Of a DNA stretch of 64,000 nt, positions 29,685-39,158 are shown in pieces (position 1 is the stretch's first letter; every line of letters starts with the position of its first letter). This stretch comes from Minwuia sp. Its GTDB lineage: Bacteria > Pseudomonadota > Alphaproteobacteria > Minwuiales > Minwuiaceae. The notes under the pieces were generated by a model. It was not told where the DNA came from, ran no database searches, and was given only the letters and a program-made list of their open reading frames with translations. The translations under genes were made by a program, and so were the position numbers. Location of the stretch: NCBI GenBank assembly GCA_029210175.1, contig JARGPL010000003.1, positions 186,001-250,000 on the forward strand. The letters are read 5' to 3'.

Positions 29685-31040
29685 TCAACGCTCAAAATCC
29701 TCGGAGTCTTCAGAGATCGCTTCGGTCGTCACATCATCGGCAGATGATCGATCTCCTTTGATTTTTGGTGCGGGTCGCCGCCATGCGATCAAGTTCGACC
29801 CGATCTCCTGATAAAATTCAGGAACAAGTCGTTCGAGATCAGAAATGAAGTTCTCGCGCTGTGCGAACCGGGCGCCAAGGCGTTTTGACGAAAATATCTG
29901 GAGACTGTGTGGTGCAACCTTCTTGTCCCCACCTAACCGGGACGGATCTTCTATTGCCTCGGCGAGCGTGCATTGGGTGGGCTCGTTTCTACCAGGCCAC
30001 AAAAGACGAATGTACACATCGCCCACATTTTCTGATTTTATTTGACGTAACAGCCAGTTAACACGCGCACTTGTCTTGACCTTGTCTTCTGGCGCACGGA
30101 GAGTCATCCCGACGTCGAGACATCTGCGTGTCAAATCAGCGATCACCTCGATCGGCGCGGCAGCATCGGGTATGTCCAGTTCCGCTGTTAGTTGGTGCTT
30201 CTCGCGCAGGATCGCCAGTTCATCTTTTGTGCGAGCGGAGGGAGCGGTCCTGTGTTTTCTCGGCAAACGCTCTGAAACATTGGTTTCTGTCATTCGACTC
30301 ATTATCAGCGCGAGATCACGCGTCTCCTGATGCCAGGCATTCAGGACAGACAATGCGTCAGAGGACTTTGCTGAAACGACGCCACCACTTGATACAAGCT
30401 TGTTCAACTCGCCCCATTCTGTTGGCATTCGGTCGAAACCGCGAACTCCCGCACTTTCGTGCGAAAGAAAGCGGCGCAGCTCATTCAATATGACCCGCTG
30501 ATCAGAATCCGAGATTTCTTCCTGGCTCAGGAGAACATCAGCCTCGGTGAGGATATGCATCCATGACCAATGGAAAACCGGAATCTTGGATTTGCTGCCC
30601 GCAACCGTTTCGAGAGGATGCACGTGCGGGTTGGCCGAGAATTGGTTGGATATAGATATAACGCAGTCAATCTTGTTGTCTTTCGCCAGTACACGATATT
30701 TTTCGATCTGGTCCACTTGGAGTTCATTCTTGCCGACCTTTGATTCGATCAGTGCCCGCCATTCACGACTGCCGGTCCGGGCAATGATCAAGCCATCTGG
30801 GCGATCACTCGAATCCTTGGGCCGGTCTTTCAGCACAACTTCCGTGTAGGTTTCGATCTTCGTCCTGACACCCACGCGCTGACCAAGACTGCGCAAGAGG
30901 GCCGCTCCGAACTCATCCACATTCGACAAACAAGACAGCACGATTGACGTTGTCCGCCCTTCTTTCGATGTTGTGGAGAGGACGGGGAACAAGCGCGCTT
31001 GCTCTCCTTGGACAACAAAAGATGGAAGCGCTTCAGACAT
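29685..31040 (-). CDS. orphan PD-(D/E)XK nuclease-like protein beside tRNA-Leu
   Basis: A 451-residue protein I cannot place in a named family. The N-terminal third looks like a PD-(D/E)XK nuclease core: RPDGLI (Asp82), ALIESKVG (Glu99, Lys101) and QIEKY (Gln111, Tyr115), the last being the QxxxY motif seen in RecB-like nucleases. ISNQF follows on the next strand. The C-terminal half contains WLLRQI and YIRLLWPG and may be a separate recognition domain. I chose the ATG at 31040; a TTG at 31100 would add 20 residues with no support. The gene and its flanks are visibly richer in A and T than the rest of the window and lie 212 bp from the 3' end of tRNA-Leu, which suggests transfer. A defence or stress role is only a guess. 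Confidence 0.75.
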   Translation of the reverse strand: MSEALPSFVVQGEQARLFPVLSTTSKEGRTTSIVLSCLSNVDEFGAALLRSLGQRVGVRTKIETYTEVVLKDRPKDSSDRPDGLIIARTGSREWRALIESKVGKNELQVDQIEKYRVLAKDNKIDCVISISNQFSANPHVHPLETVAGSKSKIPVFHWSWMHILTEADVLLSQEEISDSDQRVILNELRRFLSHESAGVRGFDRMPTEWGELNKLVSSGGVVSAKSSDALSVLNAWHQETRDLALIMSRMTETNVSERLPRKHRTAPSARTKDELAILREKHQLTAELDIPDAAAPIEVIADLTRRCLDVGMTLRAPEDKVKTSARVNWLLRQIKSENVGDVYIRLLWPGRNEPTQCTLAEAIEDPSRLGGDKKVAPHSLQIFSSKRLGARFAQRENFISDLERLVPEFYQEIGSNLIAWRRPAPKIKGDRSSADDVTTEAISEDSEDFER

Positions 31041-31252
31041 GTTTGACCCCAGACAAGTTCGTATCGAACACCTGTAACCAAGCAATCCTGATGAATGCAA
31101 TCTTCACGCGCAACAGGAAATTTACTCGCACGCGAATGTAGATGTTGAGGCGCATTGCCTATTGGCCAGCGTACTTGCGTCAGAGCAGATGTCCCCAGCA
31201 TTCCGGAAAATCGGCGACAAGAATGCATCCGGCATCGTCTCACCGAAAAAGC

Positions 31253-31339
31253 TGGTAGCCGCTGTGGGACTTGAACCCACACGGGCATGCGCCCAACGGA
31301 TTTTAAGTCCGGTCTGTCTACCAATTCCAGCAAGCGGCC
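31253..31339 (-). tRNA. tRNA-Leu (anticodon TAA)
   Basis: An 87-nt class II tRNA with encoded CCA and a long variable arm (TTGGGCGCATGCCCGT). The acceptor is GGCCGCT/AGCGGCT with the G1-U72 wobble also seen in E. coli tRNA-Leu(UAA). The anticodon loop is CTTAAAA and the T-arm is GTGGG-TTCAAGT-CCCAC. A short T-run follows the CCA. It diverges from galU. Its 3' end faces the AT-richer nuclease-like gene. Confidence 0.96.
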
Positions 31340-31508
31340 CAATATCCTGATGACGCGGTTGGGTGCGCGCGTCACACATCAGGTTGTGGCGGAACGCCCC
31401 GCGACTGTCCAGCGCTTGTTCTGGCGGCGGGTCCATGGCAGAAACCGCCGGTCGGGATATGGTATCGAAAGGGTGGTACCGAATCAGGCAACAGGACCGG
31501 AGCGAGCA

Positions 31509-32387
31509 ATGGCAAGGCGCGTACGCAAGGCTGTATTTCCAGTTGGGGGCATGGGCACCCGTTTCCTGCCAGCGACCAAGTCGCTGCCCAAGGAAATGCT
31601 GCCCGTCGTGGACAAGCCGCTGATCCAGTATGCGGTGGAGGAAGCGCAGGAAGCCGGGATCGAGGAGTTCATCTTCGTCACCGGTCGGGGCAAGGCCGCC
31701 ATCGAGGATCATTTCGACCATTCCTGGGAATTGCAGACCAACCTGAAGGACCGGGGCAAGGAAGAGATCCTGGACCTGGTCACGTCCGTCCTGCCGCGCG
31801 CCGGCACCATCGCCTATACCCGCCAGCAGGAGCCGCTGGGTCTGGGGCACGCGGTCTGGTGCGCGCGCAATCTGGTGGGCAACGAACCCTTCGCGGTGCT
31901 GCTGGCCGATGACCTGATCCTGGCCGAAGTTGCCTGCATGAAGCAGATGATCGACGCCCACGACCGGCGCGGCGGCAACATGATCGCCGTCATGGACGTG
32001 CCGAAGGAACACACCAACCGCTATGGCATCGTGTCACCGGGTGAGATCAGCGGCGACCTGGTGGAGGTGAAGGGCCTGGTGGAGAAACCCGCCCCGGCCG
32101 ATGCGCCGTCCACCCTGGCCGTCATCGGGCGCTATATCCTGCAGCCGGAGATCTTCGGCCTGCTGGAAAGCCAGGACCGGGGTGCGGGCAATGAAGTGCA
32201 GCTGACGGATTCGCTGGCACGCATGATCGGCAAGCAGCCGTTCCATGGCCATCGCTTCGCCGGCACCCGCTATGACTGTGGTGACAAGGTGGGCTTCATT
32301 CAGGCCACCATCGCCTACGCCCTGGCGCGGGAGGACATGGGCCCGGCTGTTGCCGCCCATATCCGCGCCCTTGCCCCCACGCTTTGA
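31509..32387 (+). CDS. galU: UTP-glucose-1-phosphate uridylyltransferase
   Basis: A 292-residue nucleotidyltransferase making UDP-glucose. The signature VFPVGGMGTRFLPATKSLPK at about 9-28 and the following EMLPVVDKPLIQY are diagnostic. The ATG at 31509 gives the canonical N-terminus (MARRVRKAVFPVGG). It lies 87 bp upstream of ugd, which uses its product, and both probably supply surface polysaccharide precursors. Confidence 0.96.
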   Translation: MARRVRKAVFPVGGMGTRFLPATKSLPKEMLPVVDKPLIQYAVEEAQEAGIEEFIFVTGRGKAAIEDHFDHSWELQTNLKDRGKEEILDLVTSVLPRAGTIAYTRQQEPLGLGHAVWCARNLVGNEPFAVLLADDLILAEVACMKQMIDAHDRRGGNMIAVMDVPKEHTNRYGIVSPGEISGDLVEVKGLVEKPAPADAPSTLAVIGRYILQPEIFGLLESQDRGAGNEVQLTDSLARMIGKQPFHGHRFAGTRYDCGDKVGFIQATIAYALAREDMGPAVAAHIRALAPTL

Positions 32388-32474
32388 TTGCCGGATTGAT
32401 CTGCCGGACTGGCCTGCCAGACTCGCCTGCAGAGGACATTCCGCAGAGAACACCGCCGGAAGGTATGTGAGACC

Positions 32475-33788
32475 ATGAAAGTTGCAATGATCGGAACCGG
32501 CTATGTGGGCCTGGTGTCAGGCGCCTGCTTCTCCGAATTCGGCCATGACGTGATCTGCGTCGACAAGGATGCGGGCAAGATCGAACGCCTGCTGGACGGG
32601 GTCATGCCGATCTTCGAACCCGGCCTGGACAATCTCGTCGCCCGCAATGTGGAGGCGGGTCGCCTGCGCTTCACCACCGACCTGGCCAGTGCCATGGCCG
32701 ACGTGGATGCCGTGTTCATCGCTGTCGGCACCCCCAGCCGACGGGGCACCAAGGAAGCCGACCTCAGCTATGTCTATGGTGCGGCAGAGGAGGTCGCCAA
32801 CGCGGTCTCCGGCTATGCCGTCGTGGTCACCAAGTCGACGGTGCCGGTCGGCACGGGCGCGGAAGTGAAGCGCATTCTGGCGAAGGCCAATCCGAACGCC
32901 GAGTTCGATGTGGTCTCCAACCCCGAATTCCTGCGCGAAGGCGCGGCGATCGAGGATTTCATGCGCCCCAATCGCATTGTCTGCGGCGTGGAATCGGAAA
33001 AGGCCGAGCAGGTGATGCGCGACATCTATCGCCCGCTGTTCCTGAACGAGACACCGATGGTGTTCACGACGCTGGAGACATCCGAACTGATCAAGTACGC
33101 CGCCAACTGCTTCCTGGCGACCAAGATCACCTTCATCAACGAAATGGCCAGCCTGTGTGAACAGGTGGGCGGTGACGTGCAGGCGGTCGCCCGCGGCATC
33201 GGCCTGGACAAGCGAATCGGCAACCTGTTCCTGCATTCCGGGCCGGGCTATGGCGGGTCCTGCTTCCCCAAGGATATCCGCGCCCTGATCGCGACGGCGC
33301 AGGAACACGGCAGCCCGCTGAAGATCATCGAGGCCGTGGACACGGTGAACGAGGACCGCAAGCAGGCCATGGCCCGCAAGATCATCGATGCGTTCGGCGG
33401 TGACGTGAAGGGCAAGACCATCGCGGTGCTGGGCGTCACCTTCAAGCCGAACACCGATGACATGCGCGAAAGCCCCAGCCTGGACATCATGCCTGCGCTG
33501 CAGGAAGCAGGCGCCACGCTGCGCGCCTATGACCCGGAGGGCATGGAAGAGGCGAAGAGCATGCTGCCCGGCGTCGTCTGGTGCGACAACGCTTACCACG
33601 CCATGGAAGGTGCCGACGGCGCCACCATCCTGACGGAGTGGAATGCGTTCCGCGCCCTGGATCTGGACCGCGTGCAGGATCTGCTGTCGCAGCCGCTGCT
33701 GATCGACCTGCGCAACATCTATTCACTCGACGAAATGCGGAATGCAGGCATGCGCTATGTCAGTGTTGGCCGCCAGGCTGTTGGCTGA
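32475..33788 (+). CDS. ugd: UDP-glucose 6-dehydrogenase
   Basis: A 437-residue NAD-dependent enzyme oxidising UDP-glucose to UDP-glucuronate. The Rossmann start MKVAMIGTGYVGLVSGACF, the catalytic loop GPGYGGSCFPKD (Cys nucleophile, about residue 261) and the C-terminal GVTFKPNTDDMRESPS are all present. Full family length. It follows galU and precedes a phosphohexomutase, a coherent nucleotide-sugar set. Confidence 0.96.
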   Translation: MKVAMIGTGYVGLVSGACFSEFGHDVICVDKDAGKIERLLDGVMPIFEPGLDNLVARNVEAGRLRFTTDLASAMADVDAVFIAVGTPSRRGTKEADLSYVYGAAEEVANAVSGYAVVVTKSTVPVGTGAEVKRILAKANPNAEFDVVSNPEFLREGAAIEDFMRPNRIVCGVESEKAEQVMRDIYRPLFLNETPMVFTTLETSELIKYAANCFLATKITFINEMASLCEQVGGDVQAVARGIGLDKRIGNLFLHSGPGYGGSCFPKDIRALIATAQEHGSPLKIIEAVDTVNEDRKQAMARKIIDAFGGDVKGKTIAVLGVTFKPNTDDMRESPSLDIMPALQEAGATLRAYDPEGMEEAKSMLPGVVWCDNAYHAMEGADGATILTEWNAFRALDLDRVQDLLSQPLLIDLRNIYSLDEMRNAGMRYVSVGRQAVG

Positions 33789-33841
33789 AACCCGACGTTT
33801 CGCCAAAGTCTGGCTGTCGGCTGAAGAACGAGGATGCATCA

Positions 33842-35230
33842 ATGAAAACCCATTCCTTCCATCCCACGGTGCTGCGCGAATATGACGTACGCGGCACCTA
33901 TGGCAACACGCTGACCGAAAAGGACGCCTGGGCCCTGGGCGCGGCATTCGGCACCCGGGTGAAGCAGGCGGGCGGCAGTCATGTCGCCATCGGGCGGGAT
34001 GGCCGGTTGAGTTCACCTGCCCTGTCCGAGGCGCTGAGCGATGGGCTGCGCAGCACTGGCTGTGACGTGACCGATGTCGGGCTCGGCCCGACGCCGATGC
34101 TGTACTTTGCGACCTATCACCTGCCCGCAGATGCCGGCATCATGGTGACCGGATCGCACAATCCGCCCGACATGAACGGATTCAAGATGATGCTGTCCGG
34201 CGGCGCCTTCTTCGGCCCCGACATCCAGGCCCTGGGCCAGACGGCCGCGGACGGCACGTTCCTGACCGACGCAGGCACCGGCAGCTACGCGACCCGCGAC
34301 ATCAAGGACGCCTATACCGAGGCCGTGGCAGGTGCCTACGGCTCCAGGCGCGAATTCTCCGTGGTCTGGGATTGCGGCAATGGGGCCGCCGGTGCCGTCA
34401 TCAACGACGTGGTACGCCGTCTGCCGGGTCGCCACATGCTGATCTGTGACGAAGTCGACGGCACGTTCCCGAACCACCACCCCGACCCGACAGTACTTGC
34501 CAACATGGAGCAGCTGATCAGCGCCGTGCGCGGCATTGGTGCCGATTTCGGCATCGGCTTCGACGGCGACGGCGACCGGATCGGCATCGTCGATGGCGAT
34601 GGACAGATGCTGTACGGAGACCAGATCCTGCTGCTGCTGGCCCGCAGCGTGCTGGAGGACCATCCGGGGGCAACGATCATCGGTGATGTGAAGGCGAGCC
34701 AGATCCTGTTCGACGGCATTGCCGAGGCAGGGGGCGAGCCGCTGATGTTTCGCAGTGGGCATTCACTGATCAAGGCCAAGATGGCGGAACTGAAATGCCC
34801 CCTGGCTGGCGAGATGTCGGGCCATATCTTCTTCGCGGATCGCTGGTACGGCTTCGACGATGCGCTCTATGTCGGCGTCCGGTTCCTCGACATGCTGGCT
34901 GCGTCGGACCAGTCGGTCGCTGACATGCGCAAGGCCATGCCGAACCTGCTCAACACCCCGGAACTGCGGTTCGACTGCGCCGATGAGCGCAAGTTCACGG
35001 TGATCGAGGAAGTGGTGGCCCGCCTGCGCGCCGCTGGCACCGCGTTCTCCGACATCGACGGTGCCCGGGTGATGAACGACGACGGCTGGTGGCTGCTGCG
35101 TGCGTCCAATACCCAGCCCGTCCTCGTCGCCCGCTGCGAAGCCAGCACGGAAGAAGGTCTGGCACGGTTGAAGGACTCACTTGTCGAACAGCTCGTCGCG
35201 TCCGGACTGGAAGCGCCCGCGGATCTGTAG
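33842..35230 (+). CDS. phosphomannomutase/phosphoglucomutase
   Basis: A 462-residue alpha-D-phosphohexomutase interconverting hexose-6- and hexose-1-phosphates. The phosphoserine loop is MVTGSHNPPDMNG (Ser in TGSHNP, about residue 103), the magnesium loop is FDGDGDRIG, and the sugar loop is GEMSGHIFF. REYDVRGTYG at the N-terminus is typical of AlgC/ManB-type enzymes. The ATG at 33842 follows GAGG; longer in-frame codons upstream overlap ugd and have no family counterpart. It would feed glucose-1-phosphate to galU or mannose-1-phosphate to GDP-mannose. Confidence 0.92.
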   Translation: MKTHSFHPTVLREYDVRGTYGNTLTEKDAWALGAAFGTRVKQAGGSHVAIGRDGRLSSPALSEALSDGLRSTGCDVTDVGLGPTPMLYFATYHLPADAGIMVTGSHNPPDMNGFKMMLSGGAFFGPDIQALGQTAADGTFLTDAGTGSYATRDIKDAYTEAVAGAYGSRREFSVVWDCGNGAAGAVINDVVRRLPGRHMLICDEVDGTFPNHHPDPTVLANMEQLISAVRGIGADFGIGFDGDGDRIGIVDGDGQMLYGDQILLLLARSVLEDHPGATIIGDVKASQILFDGIAEAGGEPLMFRSGHSLIKAKMAELKCPLAGEMSGHIFFADRWYGFDDALYVGVRFLDMLAASDQSVADMRKAMPNLLNTPELRFDCADERKFTVIEEVVARLRAAGTAFSDIDGARVMNDDGWWLLRASNTQPVLVARCEASTEEGLARLKDSLVEQLVASGLEAPADL

Positions 35231-35279
35231 GGCTGCGATCTGACAGGTCAAGGCCTGCGCCAGCCCTCTCCCCCAACCG

Positions 35280-36545
35280 TCAGAGCATGGATGGCAGCCA
35301 GGTCGAGATGATCGGGAACGCGATCATCAGCGCGGCGTAGATCAGCCCCACCATGACAAAGGCCGGAACGGCACGGAAGGCGCGATCCGGCGCCTCGTCA
35401 ATCACTGCCGCCGCCGTATAGACCCCGACACAGACCGGTGGCGTCAGCAGCCCCAGCCCGACAAAGGCGCTGAACACCACGTAGAAGTGGATGATGTCGA
35501 TGCCCAGGTGGTCGATGATCGCGATGAAGACCGGGATCGTCAGATAGATCACCGGGACAACTTCCAGGAACGTGCCCAGCAGCAGACAGATCACCCCGAC
35601 CATGATCAGGAACGTCAGCGGTGTCGCACCGAATTCGATGAAGAAGGATACCAGACCCTGCGGTGCGCGGGTGAAGGTCAGGATGACCGACAGGAACGTT
35701 GCCATGGCGATGATGGAGAAGATGACCGTGGTCATGATCGCCGTCGCCTTCAGCGCCACCATCAGGCCCCCCACGGTCAGTTCGCGATGCACCAGAAAAC
35801 CGACCACGATGGCCCAGAACGCCGCAACAGAGGCGGATTCGGACGGGGTCAGCAGGCCGGAATAGATGCCGCCCAGAATGATCAGCGGAGTCATCAGCCC
35901 CGGGATGGCCGCGACAAGGGCCTTGCCCCGCTCCCCCCAGCTCGATCTGGCATCACGTTCCATGGCGCGACAGGCCCACATGACATAGACAATCAGCAGG
36001 CCCATGAAGACAAAGCCGGGCAGGATACCCGCGGCAAAGGTCTTCGACACCGGCACATTGGTCAGGGCGCTGAAAATGATGGCACCGTTCGACGGCGGAA
36101 TCAGGGCTTCCAGCAAACCAGCCGTCGCGGCCAGCACGACAACGAAACGCTTGGTATAGCCACGCTCCACCATGATCGGCATCAGGATCGATCCGACAGC
36201 GGTGATTGCGGCCAGGATTGAACCACAGAAGGCGGCAAAGAACCCCATCGCGAGCACCATGGCGATACCCAGGCCGCCGGGCAGGTGCCCGACCAGGGTC
36301 ACGGACAGATGCACCAGCCGGCGCGCCACGCCAGCCTGCAGCATGACAAGACCGGCAAAGATGAACAGCGGGATCGACAGCAGTACATGCTTCGTCACCG
36401 CGCCGAACGACACCTGCAGCAGCGTCGTGAAGGGCTGATGCAGTTCCAGGGTGGCAACCAGGCTCGACCCGATACCGAACACCAGAAAGATCGGCACCGA
36501 CAGGATCAGCAGGACAAGGGCCAGGAAGGCGGCGGGGGCGATCAT
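35280..36545 (-). CDS. TRAP transporter large permease (DctM), system 1
   Basis: A 421-residue polytopic membrane protein of the DctM family, the sodium-coupled transport subunit of a tripartite (TRAP) uptake system. It has about 12 hydrophobic helices, with the family segment LLEALIPPSNGAIIFSALTN and GIYSGLLTPSESASVAAFW. The start overlaps the end of the small permease by 4 nt. It is the last gene of the minus-strand catabolic block. The substrate is set by the DctP protein two genes upstream. Confidence 0.93.
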   Translation of the reverse strand: MIAPAAFLALVLLILSVPIFLVFGIGSSLVATLELHQPFTTLLQVSFGAVTKHVLLSIPLFIFAGLVMLQAGVARRLVHLSVTLVGHLPGGLGIAMVLAMGFFAAFCGSILAAITAVGSILMPIMVERGYTKRFVVVLAATAGLLEALIPPSNGAIIFSALTNVPVSKTFAAGILPGFVFMGLLIVYVMWACRAMERDARSSWGERGKALVAAIPGLMTPLIILGGIYSGLLTPSESASVAAFWAIVVGFLVHRELTVGGLMVALKATAIMTTVIFSIIAMATFLSVILTFTRAPQGLVSFFIEFGATPLTFLIMVGVICLLLGTFLEVVPVIYLTIPVFIAIIDHLGIDIIHFYVVFSAFVGLGLLTPPVCVGVYTAAAVIDEAPDRAFRAVPAFVMVGLIYAALMIAFPIISTWLPSML

Positions 36546-37081
36546 GCGGCCTTCACCTCCTCAGGCGTCAGATGGCCGGTCATGCCCAGGATCTCGCGCA
36601 TGACCATTTCCAGCGCGAACAGCGCCAGAATGCCGAAACCGGTCGGAAAGGCGGCATAGAGGAACCAGAACGGGAACTGTATCTCCGTTTCCGTCACCTC
36701 CCCCAGCATGCGGAAGAACCCGGTCGCCTCCACCCCCGCATTGCAGAAGTAGATGCCGGACACCAGAGCGATCAGGCCAACGACCAGCCGCAGGATCTGC
36801 GCTGACCGCTCGGCTAGCATGGTTGGTGCAACATCGACGGAGATATGACGGCCACTGCGCAACAGCACCCCCATCACGGGGAACACGCACCACGGCAGCA
36901 GGAAGGGCGGCAGGTCGTTCATCCAGGCATAGCCGCGCCCGGTCACATGCCGCTCCACCGCCGCCGCGAACAGGGCGATGACGGCAAATGCGATGATGGC
37001 CATACCGACACCTATCGCGATCCGCTGGATCAGCGAATTGGTGCCATAGAGCACCCGATAGGCATTCAGCAGCAGCTTCAT
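36542..37081 (-). CDS. TRAP transporter small permease (DctQ), system 1
   Basis: A 179-residue four-helix membrane protein of the DctQ family: helices near 18-40 (IAIGVGMAIIAFAVIALFAA), 60-75, 95-115 and 140-160. The GRGYAWMNDLPPFLLPWCVF segment between helices 1 and 2 is typical. It lies 39 bp after dctP and overlaps dctM. Confidence 0.9.
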   Translation of the reverse strand: MKLLLNAYRVLYGTNSLIQRIAIGVGMAIIAFAVIALFAAAVERHVTGRGYAWMNDLPPFLLPWCVFPVMGVLLRSGRHISVDVAPTMLAERSAQILRLVVGLIALVSGIYFCNAGVEATGFFRMLGEVTETEIQFPFWFLYAAFPTGFGILALFALEMVMREILGMTGHLTPEEVKAA

Positions 37082-37120
37082 GCCCCCGCCCTCCGCAGGG
37101 GCATGAAGACAGCCACCACC

Positions 37121-38128
37121 CTATTTCCGCGCCGCATGGGCCTTCAGGGCCGCGAAGACGTCTGCATCGACTTCCTCAGCCAGCAGCGGCTCCACCTTGG
37201 ATGCCTCAAGTGCGCGCAGCTTGGCGAGTTCCGCACCTTCCAGCACGGTCACCGTCCCGCCATGCTCCTTCTTGAACTCCTCATGCACTGCGTCGGATGC
37301 CTGCATGATGTCGGCGGTGGATTCCTTGCTCAGGCGATCACCCTCTTCCGCCAGAACCTGGCGCACGTCTTCCGGCAGCCGGTCGAGCCAGGCCTGATTG
37401 GCCATGATGTAAGCATCGGCGAAGGAGATCCACGGCAGCTGCACCGCCGTCAGATTCTCCCACCAGCTGTAGGCCTTGATCGCGCCCGGCACGGTGGAAA
37501 CGGTATCGATGGTGCCATTCTGCAGGCCGGTATAGACCTCACGCGTCGGCATGGAGACCATCTTGCCCACGTCCAGCGCCGTCCAGCGCGCCCGGTCCGA
37601 ATTGCTCAACACGCGGGCCTTCAGACCAGCCATGGATTCGACAGTCTCCAGCTTGTTGGCAGACGAATAGATGGCGGCCGGGCCGACCGGATTGTAGGCA
37701 ACGACTGCCGTGCGGGTACGGGTCAGGATATTCTCCCAGACTTCCTTGCCCTTCGGGTCGGTCGCAAAGAACTCCCGCTGATCCTCGAAGCTTTTGAAAT
37801 AGCCCGGGAATGCGGTGACATTGTAGTTCCGGTTGATCGGCGGAAAGCTGACGATGCCGACAATCGCCCCCAGTTCAACGGACCCGGAAGCCAGCGCGCC
37901 CATGATCTCGCGGATGCCGAACAGCTGTCCGGCGAGGAACACGTCGATGCGCAGCTTGCCCTTCAGCCGTTCATTCACCCGGTCGATGAACTTGATCGCC
38001 TGCACGGACGCCGGATGTTGCGGCCCCCAATGGCTCGAGAACTTCGCCACCATCTCCTCGGCGCTTGCCGATCCGGCGCTCAATGCCAGTGCCGTTGCCA
38101 GCGCGGCTCCCCTGATCAATCCCCTCAT
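37121..38128 (-). CDS. TRAP transporter substrate-binding protein (DctP), system 1
   Basis: A 335-residue periplasmic binding protein with a signal peptide (about 1-23, ALATALALSAGSASA). The mature protein begins EEMVAKFSSHWGPQHPAS. The DctP segment around GLKARVLSN, with the conserved Arg that usually binds a carboxylate, lies near residue 167. Ligand unknown, but a carboxylate or sulfonate is likely for the family. It sits directly downstream of two TauD/TfdA-type dioxygenases, so transporter and enzymes probably share a substrate. Confidence 0.92.
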   Translation of the reverse strand: MRGLIRGAALATALALSAGSASAEEMVAKFSSHWGPQHPASVQAIKFIDRVNERLKGKLRIDVFLAGQLFGIREIMGALASGSVELGAIVGIVSFPPINRNYNVTAFPGYFKSFEDQREFFATDPKGKEVWENILTRTRTAVVAYNPVGPAAIYSSANKLETVESMAGLKARVLSNSDRARWTALDVGKMVSMPTREVYTGLQNGTIDTVSTVPGAIKAYSWWENLTAVQLPWISFADAYIMANQAWLDRLPEDVRQVLAEEGDRLSKESTADIMQASDAVHEEFKKEHGGTVTVLEGAELAKLRALEASKVEPLLAEEVDADVFAALKAHAARK

Positions 38129-38215
38129 CGCTTTCTCTCCCCTGAAGTGTCTGTTGCTGCTTCCGTCGAAATGCGGAAGTCATGGCTCTTGTCTTCTTGC
38201 ACCTGTCGCCTGGGC

Positions 38216-39070
38216 TCAGGGCTTGAAGAATGGCCTGTCACCCTTGATCGTGACCCGATGGCCCTTGCGTTCCTCCGGCCAGTAGTCCCAGAGCGCACGG
38301 TGCTGCACGCAACGATTGTCCCACAGCGCCACATCGTTCTCCGACCAGCGGAAACGGGTGACCATCAGCTGCTCCTCCATGTGGCGGAACAGGAAATCGA
38401 GCAGGTTCCGGCTTTCGGCCTTGGACAGTTCGTTGATCCGCGTGGTGAAACCGGCGTTGACATACAGCGCCTTGCGTCCGGTTGCCGGATGGGTTCGAAC
38501 CACCGGATGCACCGCCGACGGGTAGACCTTGTCGGAGTCATCCACGCCGCGGTCGGAATAGCGGCCGCGATAGATGTGTTCGGATTCGTGGGTGGCAGTC
38601 AGCCCTTCCAGGAACGACTGCATCGCCGGGGACAGGGTGTCGTAGGCACCGTACATGCTGGCAAACATGGTATCGCCGCCTGCGCTCGGCAGGATATGCA
38701 TCTGCAGCATGGTGCCCAGCGGTGGCTCCGTATCGCACGACACGTCCGTGTGCCAGCCTTCGCCATTGGCCACCTTCGAATCCTTGTGGGCATGGATCAC
38801 GAAGATCGGCGGATAACCTTCCAGATGCGGGGCGGCGGGATGGAAATGCATCGGCCCGAACATCTTGCCGATCTCGATCTGCACGTCGGGGGCGATCCGC
38901 GACTGGCCCTTGAAGAAGATGACCTGATTCTCGTGAAATGCGCGTTCGACTTCGGCAAACTCGGCGGTGGTCAGACCATTGGCGAGGTCCACACCGCGAA
39001 TTTCCGCGCCAATGTTCGGCGATGTCCGCCGCACATCCAGGATCGCGTAGCCCTTGCTCATGTCGTTCAT
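38216..39070 (-). CDS. TauD/TfdA-family alpha-ketoglutarate-dependent dioxygenase (copy 1)
   Basis: A 284-residue non-heme iron dioxygenase. The iron ligands are visible as GWHTDVSC (His-x-Asp, about 115-122) and the distal CVQHRALWDY (His), with Arg in KGHRVTIKG for 2-oxoglutarate. Relatives hydroxylate taurine, phenoxyacetates or alkyl sulfates. The cosubstrate chemistry is certain in outline; the primary substrate is not. A closely related copy lies 88 bp upstream, and the TRAP DctP gene 87 bp downstream. Confidence 0.9.
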   Translation of the reverse strand: MNDMSKGYAILDVRRTSPNIGAEIRGVDLANGLTTAEFAEVERAFHENQVIFFKGQSRIAPDVQIEIGKMFGPMHFHPAAPHLEGYPPIFVIHAHKDSKVANGEGWHTDVSCDTEPPLGTMLQMHILPSAGGDTMFASMYGAYDTLSPAMQSFLEGLTATHESEHIYRGRYSDRGVDDSDKVYPSAVHPVVRTHPATGRKALYVNAGFTTRINELSKAESRNLLDFLFRHMEEQLMVTRFRWSENDVALWDNRCVQHRALWDYWPEERKGHRVTIKGDRPFFKP

Positions 39071-39158
39071 GCTGCTGCTCCTTCTGGAACCGGACTGGCA
39101 AGGTGCCAGACCGACAAGACCCCCTGCCCTTGCCCAGGCAAGCGGGTCGGACCGTTCA

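Noticed and set aside
29585-31339. A full integrative element with attachment repeats at tRNA-Leu
   Set aside because: There is no integrase and no second copy of the tRNA 3' end by eye, so I report only an AT-richer orphan gene next to the tRNA.
35229-35267. AGGGCTG...CAGCCCT inverted repeat after the phosphohexomutase gene as a terminator
   Set aside because: The stem is 7 bp with a 25-nt loop and no T-run, too weak to list as a terminator.
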